Below are positions 55,451 through 64,000 of a stretch of DNA of 64,000 nt, piece after piece; position 1 is the stretch's first letter; each line of letters opens with the position of its first letter. Source of the DNA: UBA10365 sp041441915. GTDB lineage: Bacteria; Pseudomonadota; Alphaproteobacteria; Rhodobacterales; Rhodobacteraceae. The stretch is from contig JASDRS010000006.1 in assembly GCA_041441915.1 (NCBI GenBank), forward strand, positions 1 through 64,000, written 5' to 3'. The position numbers and the translations under genes were made by a program. The notes under the pieces were generated by a model. The model made no database searches and was not told the DNA's origin. It saw nothing but the letters and a program-made list of their open reading frames with translations.

Positions 55451-55760
55451 TTAATCTGCCTTCGCAACGCACTCCAGTGCCAGAATGAAAACCTCACGCG
55501 CTCCAACTGCCAAACAAAAATCTGCGCCTGCAGAGACAATCACCCCCAAGGTCATTACAGCATCCGCCAAAAGCCCCGCCCACCTTCGTCTGGCACGATG
55601 ATAAGCAATCCACACGCATAACAAGTAAGCCACGTGATAAAGAGCGCGTCACGTCAAAAAAGCCTACACAATTGGTAATCCTGGATAAGCAAAGCATCGC
55701 AGCCCAAACAGTTTTGATGTATAAGATTGGAGGAAGGGCGGTTTGCAAAAGCATTCTAAC
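55451..55760 (-). pseudogene. comF: comF-like phosphoribosyltransferase, decayed C-terminal remnant
   Basis: Near 55451-55570 the minus-strand frame reads LADAVMTLGVIVSAGADFCL, then AVGAREVFILALECVAK. This follows the end of ComF proteins, where the phosphoribosyltransferase loop reads hhhDDVMTTGAT and the last strand hhhALARVAKD. The loop is damaged: Asp-Asp has become Asp-Ala and Thr-Thr-Gly has become Thr-Leu-Gly. The preceding part is spread over other frames toward 55750. comF upstream of grxC and divergent from the methyltransferase is the order I expect in this group. The protein would have aided DNA uptake. Confidence 0.5.
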
Positions 55761-55788
55761 ATCTTATGGTCGGCCAAACGAGGACCCC

Positions 55789-56607
55789 ATGCAAACACCA
55801 CCCAATGTCACCAATGCCCTAGCCCTAAGCCGCAACCGCACCCGTGCCAGACGGGGGCCAGCACTTTTCCTACATGAAGAACTGCGCCTTGAAGTGCAAG
55901 AACGGCTACACGAGGTTAATAAGTCTTTTGCCAATCCCGCGATTATCAGTGGTTTCCCTGAAATTTGGCGCACCGACTTTCCGAAAGCCAAGCTGGTTTC
56001 TGAAGCCGACCATCTTGGGCTTGAAGTGGGAGCGCATGATTTGGTCATTCATGCCCTTTCGCTGCATTGGGCTAATGATATAGTCGGGCAATTAGTGCAA
56101 TGCCGACGTGCCCTAAAGCCTGATGGGCTTTTTTTGGGCTTTCTCTTTGGAGGCCAAACATTGAATGAGCTGCGCAGTGCTTTGGCTGAGGCCGAGGCAG
56201 CGCTGACAGGCGGCCTGTCGCCTCGTGTTTTGCCTATGGCTGAGATTCGGGATCTAGGCGGGCTCTTGCAGCGCGCAGGTTTAGCCTTGCCCGTTGCCGA
56301 TTCTTATACAAAATTAGCTCTTTACCAAAACCCAACCCATCTGATGCATGATCTGCGCGCCATGGGCGAGGCCAGCGCTCTGACCCAGCGTCCGCGTCAC
56401 TTCACCCGACGCGCTTTGTTCGACCAAATGTCTCGTCATTATAAAAGACATTTTACCGAGGATGATGGCAGGGTACGGGCCAGTTTTGAAATCATCTGTC
56501 TGACCGGATGGGCGCCAGACGACAGCCAGCAAAAACCACTGCGCCCTGGGTCGGCAACCACAAAGTTGGAAGACGCGCTAATGTCCGTCCAAAATCTTAA
56601 GCCTTAA
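55789..56607 (+). CDS. SAM-dependent methyltransferase-fold protein (NDUFAF5/BioC-like)
   Basis: The 272-residue protein begins ALALSRNRTRARRGPALFLH, an N-terminus shared with the alphaproteobacterial relatives of human NDUFAF5, a complex I assembly factor. HDLVIHALSLHWANDIVGQL, then CRRALKPDGLFLGFLFGG is the second half of a class I methyltransferase, followed by TLNELRSALAEAEAAL and SPRVLPMAEIRDLG. The glycine-rich SAM loop is weak in this copy (ISGFPEIWRTDF lies where DxGxGxG is expected), which is odd. GAGG lies just before the ATG at 55789. It is divergent from the grxC operon and is followed by hemH. Confidence 0.68.
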   Translation: MQTPPNVTNALALSRNRTRARRGPALFLHEELRLEVQERLHEVNKSFANPAIISGFPEIWRTDFPKAKLVSEADHLGLEVGAHDLVIHALSLHWANDIVGQLVQCRRALKPDGLFLGFLFGGQTLNELRSALAEAEAALTGGLSPRVLPMAEIRDLGGLLQRAGLALPVADSYTKLALYQNPTHLMHDLRAMGEASALTQRPRHFTRRALFDQMSRHYKRHFTEDDGRVRASFEIICLTGWAPDDSQQKPLRPGSATTKLEDALMSVQNLKP

Positions 56608-56672
56608 GGTAGAAGACGGTTGACCTGAGGCGTTTCGGCATTATGTCACATCAAGTAAAATAGGACAGTCGA

Positions 56673-57773
56673 ATGAAAACTCACACAAACCTCAACCTCG
56701 GACATGATGTTATCGCCCGTCATGGCAGGCTTGCTAATGCACCAAGCGATCATCCAACCGTCAAATGCGCCAAAATCGGTGTTTTACTAGCCAATCTGGG
56801 CACACCTGACAATTATGACTATTGGTCAATGCGCCGCTATTTAAGTGAATTTTTGTCTGACAAGCGGGTTGTTGATTATTCGGCTTGGCTTTGGCAGCCC
56901 TTGTTACAGCTAATAATTCTCACGCGCCGCCCCTTTAGTTCGGGTGCCAATTACAAGCTGATCTGGAACCATGATAAAAACGAAAGCCCCTTGCTGACAA
57001 CCACAAAAGATCAAACTGCAAAAATAGCTCTAGCGATGGAAGCCTTGCACGGTGATGCAATTATAGTTGATTTTTGCATGCGCTACGGCAACCCTTCGAC
57101 CAGCTCAAAGGTGCGGGCAATGGTTAAGGCAGGTGTTGAAAAGATTTTATTCTTTCCGCTCTATCCTCATTATGCAGGTGCCACGTCGGCTACGGCCAAT
57201 GACGCGTTCTTTAGCGCCCTGATGAAAGAAAAGCGTCAACCTACGGCGCGTGTTGTGGGCGAATATTTCGACCATCCCACCTATATTAATGCCTTAGCAC
57301 AATCAGTAACGGATGCTTATTCCGAGCTTGAAACCCACCCTGAAGTGCTGGTTGCCAGTTATCACGGCATGCCCAAGCGCTATTTGATGGAGGGCGACCC
57401 CTATCATTGCCAGTGCGCCAAAACCACGCGCCTACTGCGTGAAAAATTGGGCTGGGCGAAAGGTATGATTGACACAAGCTTTCAATCGGTCTTTGGGCCT
57501 GAAGAATGGCTAAAACCCTATACTGTTGAACATGTGGCCGAATTAGCTAAACAGGGGAAAAAAAATATTGCAATTATGGCCCCTGCTTTTTCAGCAGATT
57601 GTATCGAAACTTTAGAAGAAATTAACGGTGAAATTCGCGAGGCCTTTATGACCGCTGGCGGCGAAACCTTCACCTATATTCCGTGCTTAAATGACAGCGA
57701 CACCCATATTAAAGCCTTGAGCCACGTAATTTCTGAAAACCTACAAGGCTGGGTTGGGCAGGCCAAGACCTAA
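56673..57773 (+). CDS. hemH: Ferrochelatase
   Basis: HemH inserts iron into protoporphyrin IX at the inner-membrane surface, the last step of heme synthesis. The family start is LLANLGTPDNYDYWSMRRYL, then SEFLSDKRVVDY near residues 35-65. PLYPHYAGATSAT is near 165. The metal-binding His is in VASYHGMPKRYLMEGDPYHC, and the conserved Glu in CIETLEEINGE. Length 366 is typical for proteobacterial enzymes. Confidence 0.94.
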   Translation: MKTHTNLNLGHDVIARHGRLANAPSDHPTVKCAKIGVLLANLGTPDNYDYWSMRRYLSEFLSDKRVVDYSAWLWQPLLQLIILTRRPFSSGANYKLIWNHDKNESPLLTTTKDQTAKIALAMEALHGDAIIVDFCMRYGNPSTSSKVRAMVKAGVEKILFFPLYPHYAGATSATANDAFFSALMKEKRQPTARVVGEYFDHPTYINALAQSVTDAYSELETHPEVLVASYHGMPKRYLMEGDPYHCQCAKTTRLLREKLGWAKGMIDTSFQSVFGPEEWLKPYTVEHVAELAKQGKKNIAIMAPAFSADCIETLEEINGEIREAFMTAGGETFTYIPCLNDSDTHIKALSHVISENLQGWVGQAKT

Positions 57774-57833
57774 GAATTCAGAAGGATGGTGCGGATTTTT
57801 TAATAATCAGGCTGTATTTGTGGCCCTAATATG

Positions 57834-58445
57834 TTAAATTAGCAACACTTGCGTTCCAACTTTAGAAAAACCAAATAACTCAGAAATATGCTCATTATAA
57901 AGACCAACACACCCGCTTGATGAACGGCGGCCGATTTTGCGCGTGTCATGCGTGCCATGAATTCGGTAGAATTGCCACGACAGGTACAGCGCATGGGTAC
58001 CCAAAGGATTATCTGGCCCCGCAGGAATAAAATCAGGCCATTCGGGGTTTCTTTCTTTCATAGCAGGCGTCGGACTCCAAGTTGGGCCGTCGACTTTCTT
58101 TATCACTTTGGTGCGACCAAGTCGTGTCAGGTCGGCACTAACTGGCACAGAACTTGGGTAAAGCCGATAGATTGACAGATCTTCAGACCAAAAATGCAAG
58201 GCCCGCGATACAGTGTCGACCAAAATCATGCCTTTTTCCGTTGAGGTAAAATAGGGCTCCCAGTCAAGCTCACGAAAGCTTGAAATATTGTTTTTCACAG
58301 AGGTCGGCTCTGGCAGTTCGCTGCTATTTACCAATTCATGCGGCGATTGAGCCGTTTGCGCCAACGTGGGGGCAGCTACTAGGCTTGCGGCACCGGCTAA
58401 CATGGAGCGACGGTTAAGCATAAAGGATTTTGGCGTGGTCATCAT
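57834..58445 (-). CDS. Exported L,D-transpeptidase (YkuD family)
   Basis: A periplasmic YkuD-domain enzyme that makes 3-3 crosslinks in peptidoglycan or attaches proteins to it. The N-terminus LNRRSMLAGAASLVAAPTLA resembles a twin-arginine signal. The catalytic region is complete near the C-terminus: YRIHGTHDTRKIGRRSSSGC, with His and the nucleophilic Cys, followed by VGLYNEHISEL. The Arg that usually follows (GCIRL) is Tyr here. AGAGG lies 5 bases before the ATG at 58445. It converges with hemH. Confidence 0.85.
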   Translation of the reverse strand: MMTTPKSFMLNRRSMLAGAASLVAAPTLAQTAQSPHELVNSSELPEPTSVKNNISSFRELDWEPYFTSTEKGMILVDTVSRALHFWSEDLSIYRLYPSSVPVSADLTRLGRTKVIKKVDGPTWSPTPAMKERNPEWPDFIPAGPDNPLGTHALYLSWQFYRIHGTHDTRKIGRRSSSGCVGLYNEHISELFGFSKVGTQVLLI

Positions 58446-58613
58446 GAGAACCTCTAAGGCAATTGATTAATCTTTAACGCTATCTTACTGCTTATGAATA
58501 GTTTCGCAAATCAAACAAATGTAATTTACCTATTCACCAATTTAACATCGAAGCATTTGAACTCTGCTTAAGAACACTTTATATACCAGAAAAATTGCAA
58601 GCGCGGATCAAAT

Positions 58614-59132
58614 ATGAATAAGTTTTCAATGTTGTTTTTTGTAGCAAGCCTCGCTCTTGCGGGCTGTGAAGCGACCAGTTCAATGGATGGCACTGGCCAA
58701 CCGCATATTAAAGTTTATCAGATCACTGGCTTTAATAAAAGACAGATTACCAAAAAAATCTTGGTAGGTGTGAATGAATTGCGCAAAGCAAATGGCTATG
58801 GCTACTTAGCCTACGACTCCACGCTTAATTTGGCGGCATCATTACACTCAAAAGACATGGCCGATCAAGCCCGCCCATGGCATTGGGGGTCTGATGGCTC
58901 TTCGCCCGTGGATCGCGCAGCAAAAGCAGGCTATCAAGGCACGTTTTTGGGTGAAGTAATTTCTGAGACCTATGAAAATGAAATTGACACGCTAGCCGCT
59001 TGGGCAGCACAGCCTGACACAATGGCTATCTTGATGAATGCAAGAGCAAACGATTTGGGCTTTGCATGGTATCAAGAACCTAATGGTAAAATTTGGTGGA
59101 CTTTGATTACCGCCGTCAAACCAAACAATTAA
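58614..59132 (+). CDS. CAP-domain lipoprotein
   Basis: A 172-residue protein with a lipoprotein signal (FFVASLALAGC, lipidated Cys at 18), thus probably anchored in the outer or inner membrane on the periplasmic side. The mature part is a CAP/SCP (PR-1-like) domain: VNELRKANGYGYLAYDSTLN, LAASLHSKDMADQ with the first His, WHWGSDGSSPVDRAAKAGYQ with the second, GEVISE with the Glu, and LMNARANDLGFAWYQ. Bacterial CAP proteins have no settled function. It lies between two L,D-transpeptidase genes. Confidence 0.8.
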   Translation: MNKFSMLFFVASLALAGCEATSSMDGTGQPHIKVYQITGFNKRQITKKILVGVNELRKANGYGYLAYDSTLNLAASLHSKDMADQARPWHWGSDGSSPVDRAAKAGYQGTFLGEVISETYENEIDTLAAWAAQPDTMAILMNARANDLGFAWYQEPNGKIWWTLITAVKPNN

Positions 59133-59160
59133 TCTTAAGCACCAAATCTGATGCATAAGA

Positions 59161-59661
59161 TTACGGGTAAATGATTATGGGCGTTTTTGGATTGACTGAC
59201 GCATAGATGAAATCCATCTCGCGGTCTGTCACTGCTATGCAGCCGGCAGTCCAGTCGCCATAATTCTTGTAACGATATTTATTTCGTCCATGAATAAAGA
59301 TTTCACCGCCAGGTTCCTTGCCTTGTGCCGCGGCATTGGCCTTGTCTTTCACATTGGGATACGAAATACCTAGAGACAGGTGAAACCTGCTTTGCGGTTG
59401 GCGGTGCGTGATATAGTAAAGCCCTTCAGGCGTGCGCCCATCGCCCTCAAATACTTTATGCCCCCTAGGCCCAAAGCCCAAAGCAATATCAAATTTGCGC
59501 AAGACCTTGTTCCCTCTCAAAAGCAGCATTTTGCGCTCAGCCTTATAGACTTCGATCGACGTAACTGGCTCGCCTTTATAGGTGATAGGGAACAAATCAA
59601 CGCAAGATGAAAGGCTTACAAGAAAAAATGTGGCAAAAAGCCAATTCAAAGCACGTGTCAC
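59161..59661 (-). CDS. L,D-transpeptidase-family lipoprotein
   Basis: A second YkuD-type protein, 166 residues, with a lipobox (FFLVSLSSC, Cys at 20). The domain shows SIEVYKAERKMLLLRGNKVL, RKFDIALGFGPRGHK, DGRTPEGLYYITHRQPQSR, then FIHGRNKYRYKNYGDWTAGC with catalytic His and Cys, and IAVTDREMDFIY. It follows the short YafK/ErfK-like subgroup. It converges with the CAP gene, 28 bases apart. Its substrate is probably peptidoglycan stem peptides. Confidence 0.83.
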   Translation of the reverse strand: MTRALNWLFATFFLVSLSSCVDLFPITYKGEPVTSIEVYKAERKMLLLRGNKVLRKFDIALGFGPRGHKVFEGDGRTPEGLYYITHRQPQSRFHLSLGISYPNVKDKANAAAQGKEPGGEIFIHGRNKYRYKNYGDWTAGCIAVTDREMDFIYASVNPKTPIIIYP

Positions 59662-59683
59662 TCTTTATCTACCCTATTTTTAT

Positions 59684-60925
59684 TTATTTAGGCCTCTTAA
59701 ATATATTTTTTGTGAATTTTGCAACTAATTCTACATGAGATGACCAACGAAATTGATCAATCACTTGTACCCATTGTAGCTCGAACCCGCCCTTGACCAA
59801 TACGGCTGCGTCGCGGGCAAAAGTCACTGGATTACATGACACAGCAACAACAACAGGAATTTCTGATCGTGATATTGTCGCTATTTGCGCTTCAGCACCA
59901 GCGCGCGGCGGGTCGATCACAACGGCCCCCACGCCTTTGAACTCATCAGGCTCGAGGGGTCTGCGAAACAGATCTCGGGTTTGACTGGTGACGAGCTTAA
60001 GCCCCTGAGCCATCCGCCAGCCCTTATCAAGCGCTGCAACCATCTCAGCTTCGCCCTCAAAGGCCAAAACTTCAGCATTTTCCGCCAAAGGCAGGGCAAA
60101 GGTGCCTGCGCCAGCAAAAAGATCAACAATCTTCTTGGCACCACCCACAGCGTGGGTGACCGCGGCAACCAAATCAGCCTCACCCTGCAATGTGGCCTGC
60201 AAAAATCCAGCCGCAGGTGGGGCGACAAGCGCTGCTCCAAAGCGCTGCGTCGGTGCTGTGCGCAAAGCGATGACTTCGTTTTCCCAGCTGAGCCGTGCTA
60301 TATTGTATTTTTCCGCAATATGAGCCAGCTCCAAGCGCAAAGTCGCATCAATCGGCTTACCTCCTGTGACCGAAACATCTGGCCCCACCAACGATTGGGT
60401 GATGGTTAATTGGACTTCACCTTTACGAGATGAGCCTGCCACGACCAAAGCCTCAAGTGCTGGAAAAGCCGCCATCAATTCAGAGCTTAGCAACTGGCAA
60501 TTTGGTACAGGCACCAACACGTCAGAGCCACGCGCATGGAACCCTATCATTGCACCCATTTTTGAACGCCGAGCAGTAAGCGACGCACGGCGCCGACTTT
60601 GGGGAGGTGAAGTCAGAATAGGCAAAAAATCGGCATTCAACCCTTGGCGAGCAAGAGCTGTGCGGACAACATCAAGCTTCCATTCAGCAACAAAGCTGTC
60701 ACTAGCATGTTGCAATAAACAGCCACCACAACTGCGAGCATGAGCGCAAGGCGCACGTACACGGTCAGGCGAGGGAGTAATAATTTTTGGCGCAACCATA
60801 CGGTCACCTTGAATATCGCCTTCAACCTCTTCCCCGGGCAGGCCATGCGTCACATAAATTGGCCCATCTGGGCCAGCGGCAATAGCGTCGCCAAGATAAC
60901 CCAATCGGTCTATGGTCAGTTTCAT
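59684..60925 (-). CDS. TrmA/RlmD-type RNA (uracil-5-)-methyltransferase
   Basis: A 413-residue SAM-dependent enzyme that probably methylates U in 23S rRNA or tRNA. The N-terminal TRAM-like domain (residues 1-50) is followed by an iron-sulfur cluster site CAHARSCGGC near 60-70. The Rossmann domain has IVDLFAGAGTFALPLAE near 275, AVVIDPPRAGAEAQ near 335, and the nucleophilic Cys in VAVSCNPVTFARD. The start overlaps the stop of the ABC transporter gene by 4 bases (ATGA). Confidence 0.88.
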   Translation of the reverse strand: MKLTIDRLGYLGDAIAAGPDGPIYVTHGLPGEEVEGDIQGDRMVAPKIITPSPDRVRAPCAHARSCGGCLLQHASDSFVAEWKLDVVRTALARQGLNADFLPILTSPPQSRRRASLTARRSKMGAMIGFHARGSDVLVPVPNCQLLSSELMAAFPALEALVVAGSSRKGEVQLTITQSLVGPDVSVTGGKPIDATLRLELAHIAEKYNIARLSWENEVIALRTAPTQRFGAALVAPPAAGFLQATLQGEADLVAAVTHAVGGAKKIVDLFAGAGTFALPLAENAEVLAFEGEAEMVAALDKGWRMAQGLKLVTSQTRDLFRRPLEPDEFKGVGAVVIDPPRAGAEAQIATISRSEIPVVVAVSCNPVTFARDAAVLVKGGFELQWVQVIDQFRWSSHVELVAKFTKNIFKRPK

Positions 60926-62769
60926 TTAAGCGCCTCAGGTTCTGTTTCGATGAAGCCCCCTGACTGACGGTTCCAATAGCGGGCGTAAAGCCCATCTTTG
61001 GCTAAAAGCGTCTCGTGGGAACCTTCTTCAACGATTTTGCCGTCGTCTAGCACCACAATGCGGTCCATTTGGGAGATTGTAGACAATCGATGCGCAATAG
61101 CCAGCACGGTTTTACCCTGCATGATTTTACTTAACGCATCCTGAATCGAGGCTTCGACCTCACTGTCTAGCGCACTTGTAGCCTCGTCCAAGATCAAAAT
61201 TGGCGCATCTTTCAAAAAAGCGCGGGCAAGGGCAATACGTTGGCGCTGCCCGCCTGAAAGCTTAACCCCACGTTCACCCAGATAGGCATCATAGGCTTTA
61301 CAGCCATTATGATCGATCATGTTTTCTATAAAGTCATCAGCCTGAGCACTTTGGGCTGCGGCTATAATTTCGGCCTCAGTCGCATTTGGGCGGCCATAGC
61401 TAATATTGTCACGCGCGGGTCGGTTGAACATCGCCGTTTCTTGCGTGACCATTGCGATTTGGCGGCGCAAAGATTCTTGGGTCACCGCGCGCAGGTCAAT
61501 CCCATCAATCAGTATGCGGCCCTTCTCGGTATCATAAAGCCGCAAAACAAGTGACACTAGCGACGATTTTCCCGCCCCTGAGGCCCCAACAATCCCCAGT
61601 TTTTCACCCGCCCGCACAGTTAGGTTGATAGCATCAACTCCGCCTCTTTTCCGGCCATAAGCGAAGCTAGCATTTTCAAAACAAATTTCACCACGAACGG
61701 GTGGCAGTTCGCGCGCATCGGGCGCGTCTGACAAGGTATGTTCTTGCGCGAGCGAGCGCATACCATCTTCAACCTCGCCTACACTTGTGTAAATTGACAT
61801 GAGCGTAAAGCTGACCCACCCTGACATTTGAGAAATGCGAATCGCAATCGCTCCGGCAGCAGCAATTGCACCCGCACTGGCTAAGCCTTGCTGCCAAAGC
61901 ACCAAAGTGCTGCCAATCAGCAAAACTGGTAAAACACCCGCTAAAGTCATCAGCGCATAGCGAAACCAAGTAGAGATCTGACCGAACTCTAGGCTGCGCT
62001 GGCGGAATACTTCCATCGCATCGAGGGCTACTTTGTCTTCATAAGCTGCATGGGCAAAAAGCTTAACGGTTTTAATATTAGTGATCGTATCGACCACCTG
62101 CCCTGAAACCATCGCGCGGGCGGCGGCCCGCGCAGCAGAATTTCTCTTCACACGCGGTACAAAGTACCGGATCATAAAGACATAAACTACCAGCCAAAGC
62201 GCTAAAAGCCCAGCAGTTCGCGGATCAATCGTCAGCAAATAAATCACCGAGGCAATCACAGAGGCAAGAGCAAAAGCGCCAGTATTAATAGCCTCAGTCA
62301 CCACATCGGTGACCGCACGTGCAGCTTGCATTTGCTTCTGCGCAATACGCCCAGCAAAATCATTGTCAAAAAACGTGATGGCCTGTCCCAAGGTCCAGCG
62401 GTGCAAACGGGACAAAACCAATGGCATGACATTGGGCCCAATGATGATTGCATTAGCTGCCGACGATGCCGCAAAGGCTAAGGGCCTTGCTATCAGATAA
62501 AACACCGCACACCCGCCCAGCACCCAAGCATGATCGAGAAAGAACCCTTCAGGCCCAGTCACAAGCGATGCATCAACCACCCAGCCCAAAATCCAAGCCG
62601 ATATCACCTCCATCGTGCCTGCAGTGGCCGAGACACATGCCGATAAACCCAACATCTTCCAAGAGCCACTTAAGCACCAGTTAAAAAAGGCACCAATATT
62701 GCGCGGTGGTGGGCCGAATGCAGGCCGAAAGGCCGGCATCCAAGAGCCTAGGCCCAAAAGCATTTTCAT
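60922..62769 (-). CDS. ABC exporter, half-transporter with fused membrane and ATPase domains
   Basis: A 615-residue type IV ABC exporter half. Residues 35-330 hold six membrane helices (VFYLIARPLAFAASSAANAI; FFDNDFAGRIAQKQMQAARA is a coupling-helix region). The ATPase has Walker A IVGASGAGKSSLVSLVLRLY near 400, signature VKLSGGQRQRIALARAFL near 505, Walker B ILILDEATSALDSE, and the H-loop IAHRLSTI. It overlaps the second transporter gene by 4 bases and the RNA methyltransferase by 4 bases. The two halves probably form a heterodimer; substrates of such pairs in Rhodobacterales (lipid-like or drugs) are not established. Confidence 0.9.
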   Translation of the reverse strand: MKMLLGLGSWMPAFRPAFGPPPRNIGAFFNWCLSGSWKMLGLSACVSATAGTMEVISAWILGWVVDASLVTGPEGFFLDHAWVLGGCAVFYLIARPLAFAASSAANAIIIGPNVMPLVLSRLHRWTLGQAITFFDNDFAGRIAQKQMQAARAVTDVVTEAINTGAFALASVIASVIYLLTIDPRTAGLLALWLVVYVFMIRYFVPRVKRNSAARAAARAMVSGQVVDTITNIKTVKLFAHAAYEDKVALDAMEVFRQRSLEFGQISTWFRYALMTLAGVLPVLLIGSTLVLWQQGLASAGAIAAAGAIAIRISQMSGWVSFTLMSIYTSVGEVEDGMRSLAQEHTLSDAPDARELPPVRGEICFENASFAYGRKRGGVDAINLTVRAGEKLGIVGASGAGKSSLVSLVLRLYDTEKGRILIDGIDLRAVTQESLRRQIAMVTQETAMFNRPARDNISYGRPNATEAEIIAAAQSAQADDFIENMIDHNGCKAYDAYLGERGVKLSGGQRQRIALARAFLKDAPILILDEATSALDSEVEASIQDALSKIMQGKTVLAIAHRLSTISQMDRIVVLDDGKIVEEGSHETLLAKDGLYARYWNRQSGGFIETEPEALK

Positions 62770-64000
62770 TTAGTCACTTCCGTTTTAATAAAGCCGCCTG
62801 ATTGACGCGACCAAAATTTGGCATAAAGTCCCTGCTGGGCCAAAAGATCGGCATGGCTGCCCTGTTCGACCACACGCCCCTCATCAAGCACCACAATGCG
62901 GTCAAGTTGTGCAATGGTGGAAAGCCTATGGGCAATTGCGATCACGGTCTTGCCTTGCATCAGACCATAAAGCGTGTCTTGGATCATCCCTTCAACTTCA
63001 CTGTCAAGCGCGCTGGTGGCTTCGTCCAGAATCAAAATAGGCGCATTTTTCAAGATGACACGCGCCAAAGAAATACGTTGGCGCTGACCACCCGAAAGCT
63101 TAACCCCACGTTCGCCGACATGAGCACCATAGCCGTTTCGGCCAGCAGGGTCTTGCAAGGCTAGAATAAATTCGTGCGCCTGTGCTTGTTTGGCCGCATA
63201 AATGATCTGCGCGTCGGTGGCACAGTCAAAGCCGTAGGCTATATTTTCGCGCACAGAACGATGTAAAAGGCTACTATCTTGCTGGACCATACCAATTTGG
63301 CTACGCAAACTGTCTTGAGTGACCTGTGATATATCTTGGCCATCGATCAATATTTGCCCCGTCTCTGTATCGTAAAAGCGTAAAATAAGTTTAACAAGCG
63401 ATGATTTTCCCGCACCTGAGCGGCCAATCAGACCAATTTTTTCGCCGGGTTTAATGTGAAGATCAACGCCCTGCAAACCACCAACATCGCGACCATAATG
63501 ATGTGCCACGCCTTTAAGGGCTATCTCACCCTTAGTGACGCGCAGATCTTTGGCACTTGGAAAATCAACCAAAGAAATGGGCTGAGCAATCGTTTCCATC
63601 CCTTCAGCCACAATTCCCAAGGCCTGCACCAAAGAGGTGGTAGCCCACATCACCCAATATGACATGTTATTAAGCCGCAATGCCAAGGTTGAGGCAGCAG
63701 CCACAGTGCCCACACTAGCTTGACCGTTATACCAAAGGGTCAGCGACCAACCCACTACACCTGCGATCAAACAGCCATTTAAAAAGGTGAGTGCGAGATC
63801 CATGATGGTGATGATACGCATCTCTTTTTGGAAGGTGACTCGAGCAGCTTCAATAGTTTCTTTTGCATAATCAATTTCACCCCAATGCTGTCCTGCAAGC
63901 TTGACTGTGTGAATATTGGTGTAGGCATCCACCACCCGACCAGTCACCGCCGAGCGCGCATCAGACGAAGCTTTCGAAGCAGGGCCTGCACGCTTCACAG
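62766..64000 (-). CDS. ABC exporter, second half-transporter, N-terminus outside window
   Basis: At least 410 residues of a paralogue of the neighbouring transporter, with the first membrane helices cut by the right edge. Visible parts are the helix with VTGRVVDAYTNIHTVKLAGQ, two more membrane helices, and an ATPase domain with Walker A LIGRSGAGKSSLVKLILRFY, signature VKLSGGQRQRISLARVIL, Walker B ILILDEATSALDSE, and IAHRLSTIAQ. The stop overlaps the start of the next transporter gene (ATGA), so both are made together. All catalytic residues in both are intact, so neither is obviously a degenerate partner. Confidence 0.9.
   Translation of the reverse strand, partial: VKRAGPASKASSDARSAVTGRVVDAYTNIHTVKLAGQHWGEIDYAKETIEAARVTFQKEMRIITIMDLALTFLNGCLIAGVVGWSLTLWYNGQASVGTVAAASTLALRLNNMSYWVMWATTSLVQALGIVAEGMETIAQPISLVDFPSAKDLRVTKGEIALKGVAHHYGRDVGGLQGVDLHIKPGEKIGLIGRSGAGKSSLVKLILRFYDTETGQILIDGQDISQVTQDSLRSQIGMVQQDSSLLHRSVRENIAYGFDCATDAQIIYAAKQAQAHEFILALQDPAGRNGYGAHVGERGVKLSGGQRQRISLARVILKNAPILILDEATSALDSEVEGMIQDTLYGLMQGKTVIAIAHRLSTIAQLDRIVVLDEGRVVEQGSHADLLAQQGLYAKFWSRQSGGFIKTEVTK

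Overview
The window looks like a chromosomal segment of a marine alphaproteobacterium of the Rhodobacterales (Roseobacter group), with moderate rather than high G+C. Evidence is the conserved gene orders rnd-kdsD-lptC-lptA-lptB-hpf-ptsN and rimP-nusA-ylxR-infB, dnaK-dnaJ, argJ-mutT next to secA and a parvulin, and the protein sequences themselves. The species cannot be named from this window.

The window has two halves. Bases 1 to about 28,380 are an accessory region that looks like a genomic island in decay. It ends at a 3' tRNA-Leu(UAG) fragment (28328-28383) that abuts the core gene rnd. This half holds two IS3-family transposase remnants (185-430, 16318-16632), many gene fragments (LysR C-terminus, nitrilase C-terminus, RfbH, CRHC-type conserved hypothetical), two frameshifted genes, and an aldehyde dehydrogenase with two nonsense codons. 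Its main contents are: (a) an orphan 450-residue protein whose C-terminal half looks like a family A polymerase palm (3075-4427); (b) an eight-gene same-strand amine or amino-acid catabolic cluster (6149-16051) with a PLP decarboxylase, flavin monooxygenase, RidA, DUF1028, PuuC-like aldehyde dehydrogenase, LysR regulator, trimethylamine-dehydrogenase-family amine dehydrogenase and M20 deacetylase; (c) an LPS or polysaccharide region (17749-24531) with an RmlC-like epimerase, a nucleotide-sugar reductase, an rfbH remnant, glycosyltransferases and WaaA; (d) an SbmA/BacA-type transporter and a class III cyclase with TPR repeats.

Bases 28,416 to 64,000 are compact core genome. They contain Kdo and LPS export genes (kdsD, lptCAB, kdsB), hibernation and PTS-Ntr genes (hpf, ptsN), cysQ, chaperones (dnaK, dnaJ), secA with a divergent parvulin, argJ-mutT, the rimP-nusA-ylxR-infB operon with a visible promoter and leader terminator, pip, ubiG, a YghZ-like aldo/keto reductase, a marR-nitrilase-grxC operon followed by a decayed comF, an NDUFAF5-like methyltransferase with hemH, three envelope genes (two L,D-transpeptidases and a CAP lipoprotein), and a TrmA/RlmD-type RNA methyltransferase overlapping two tandem ABC exporters, the second of which runs off the window.

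The strongest leads are the polymerase-palm protein, the tRNA-Leu attachment-site scar, the duplicated two-gene small-ORF module (5667-6017 and 17506-17700), and the decarboxylase/amine-dehydrogenase cluster with its broken aldehyde dehydrogenase.
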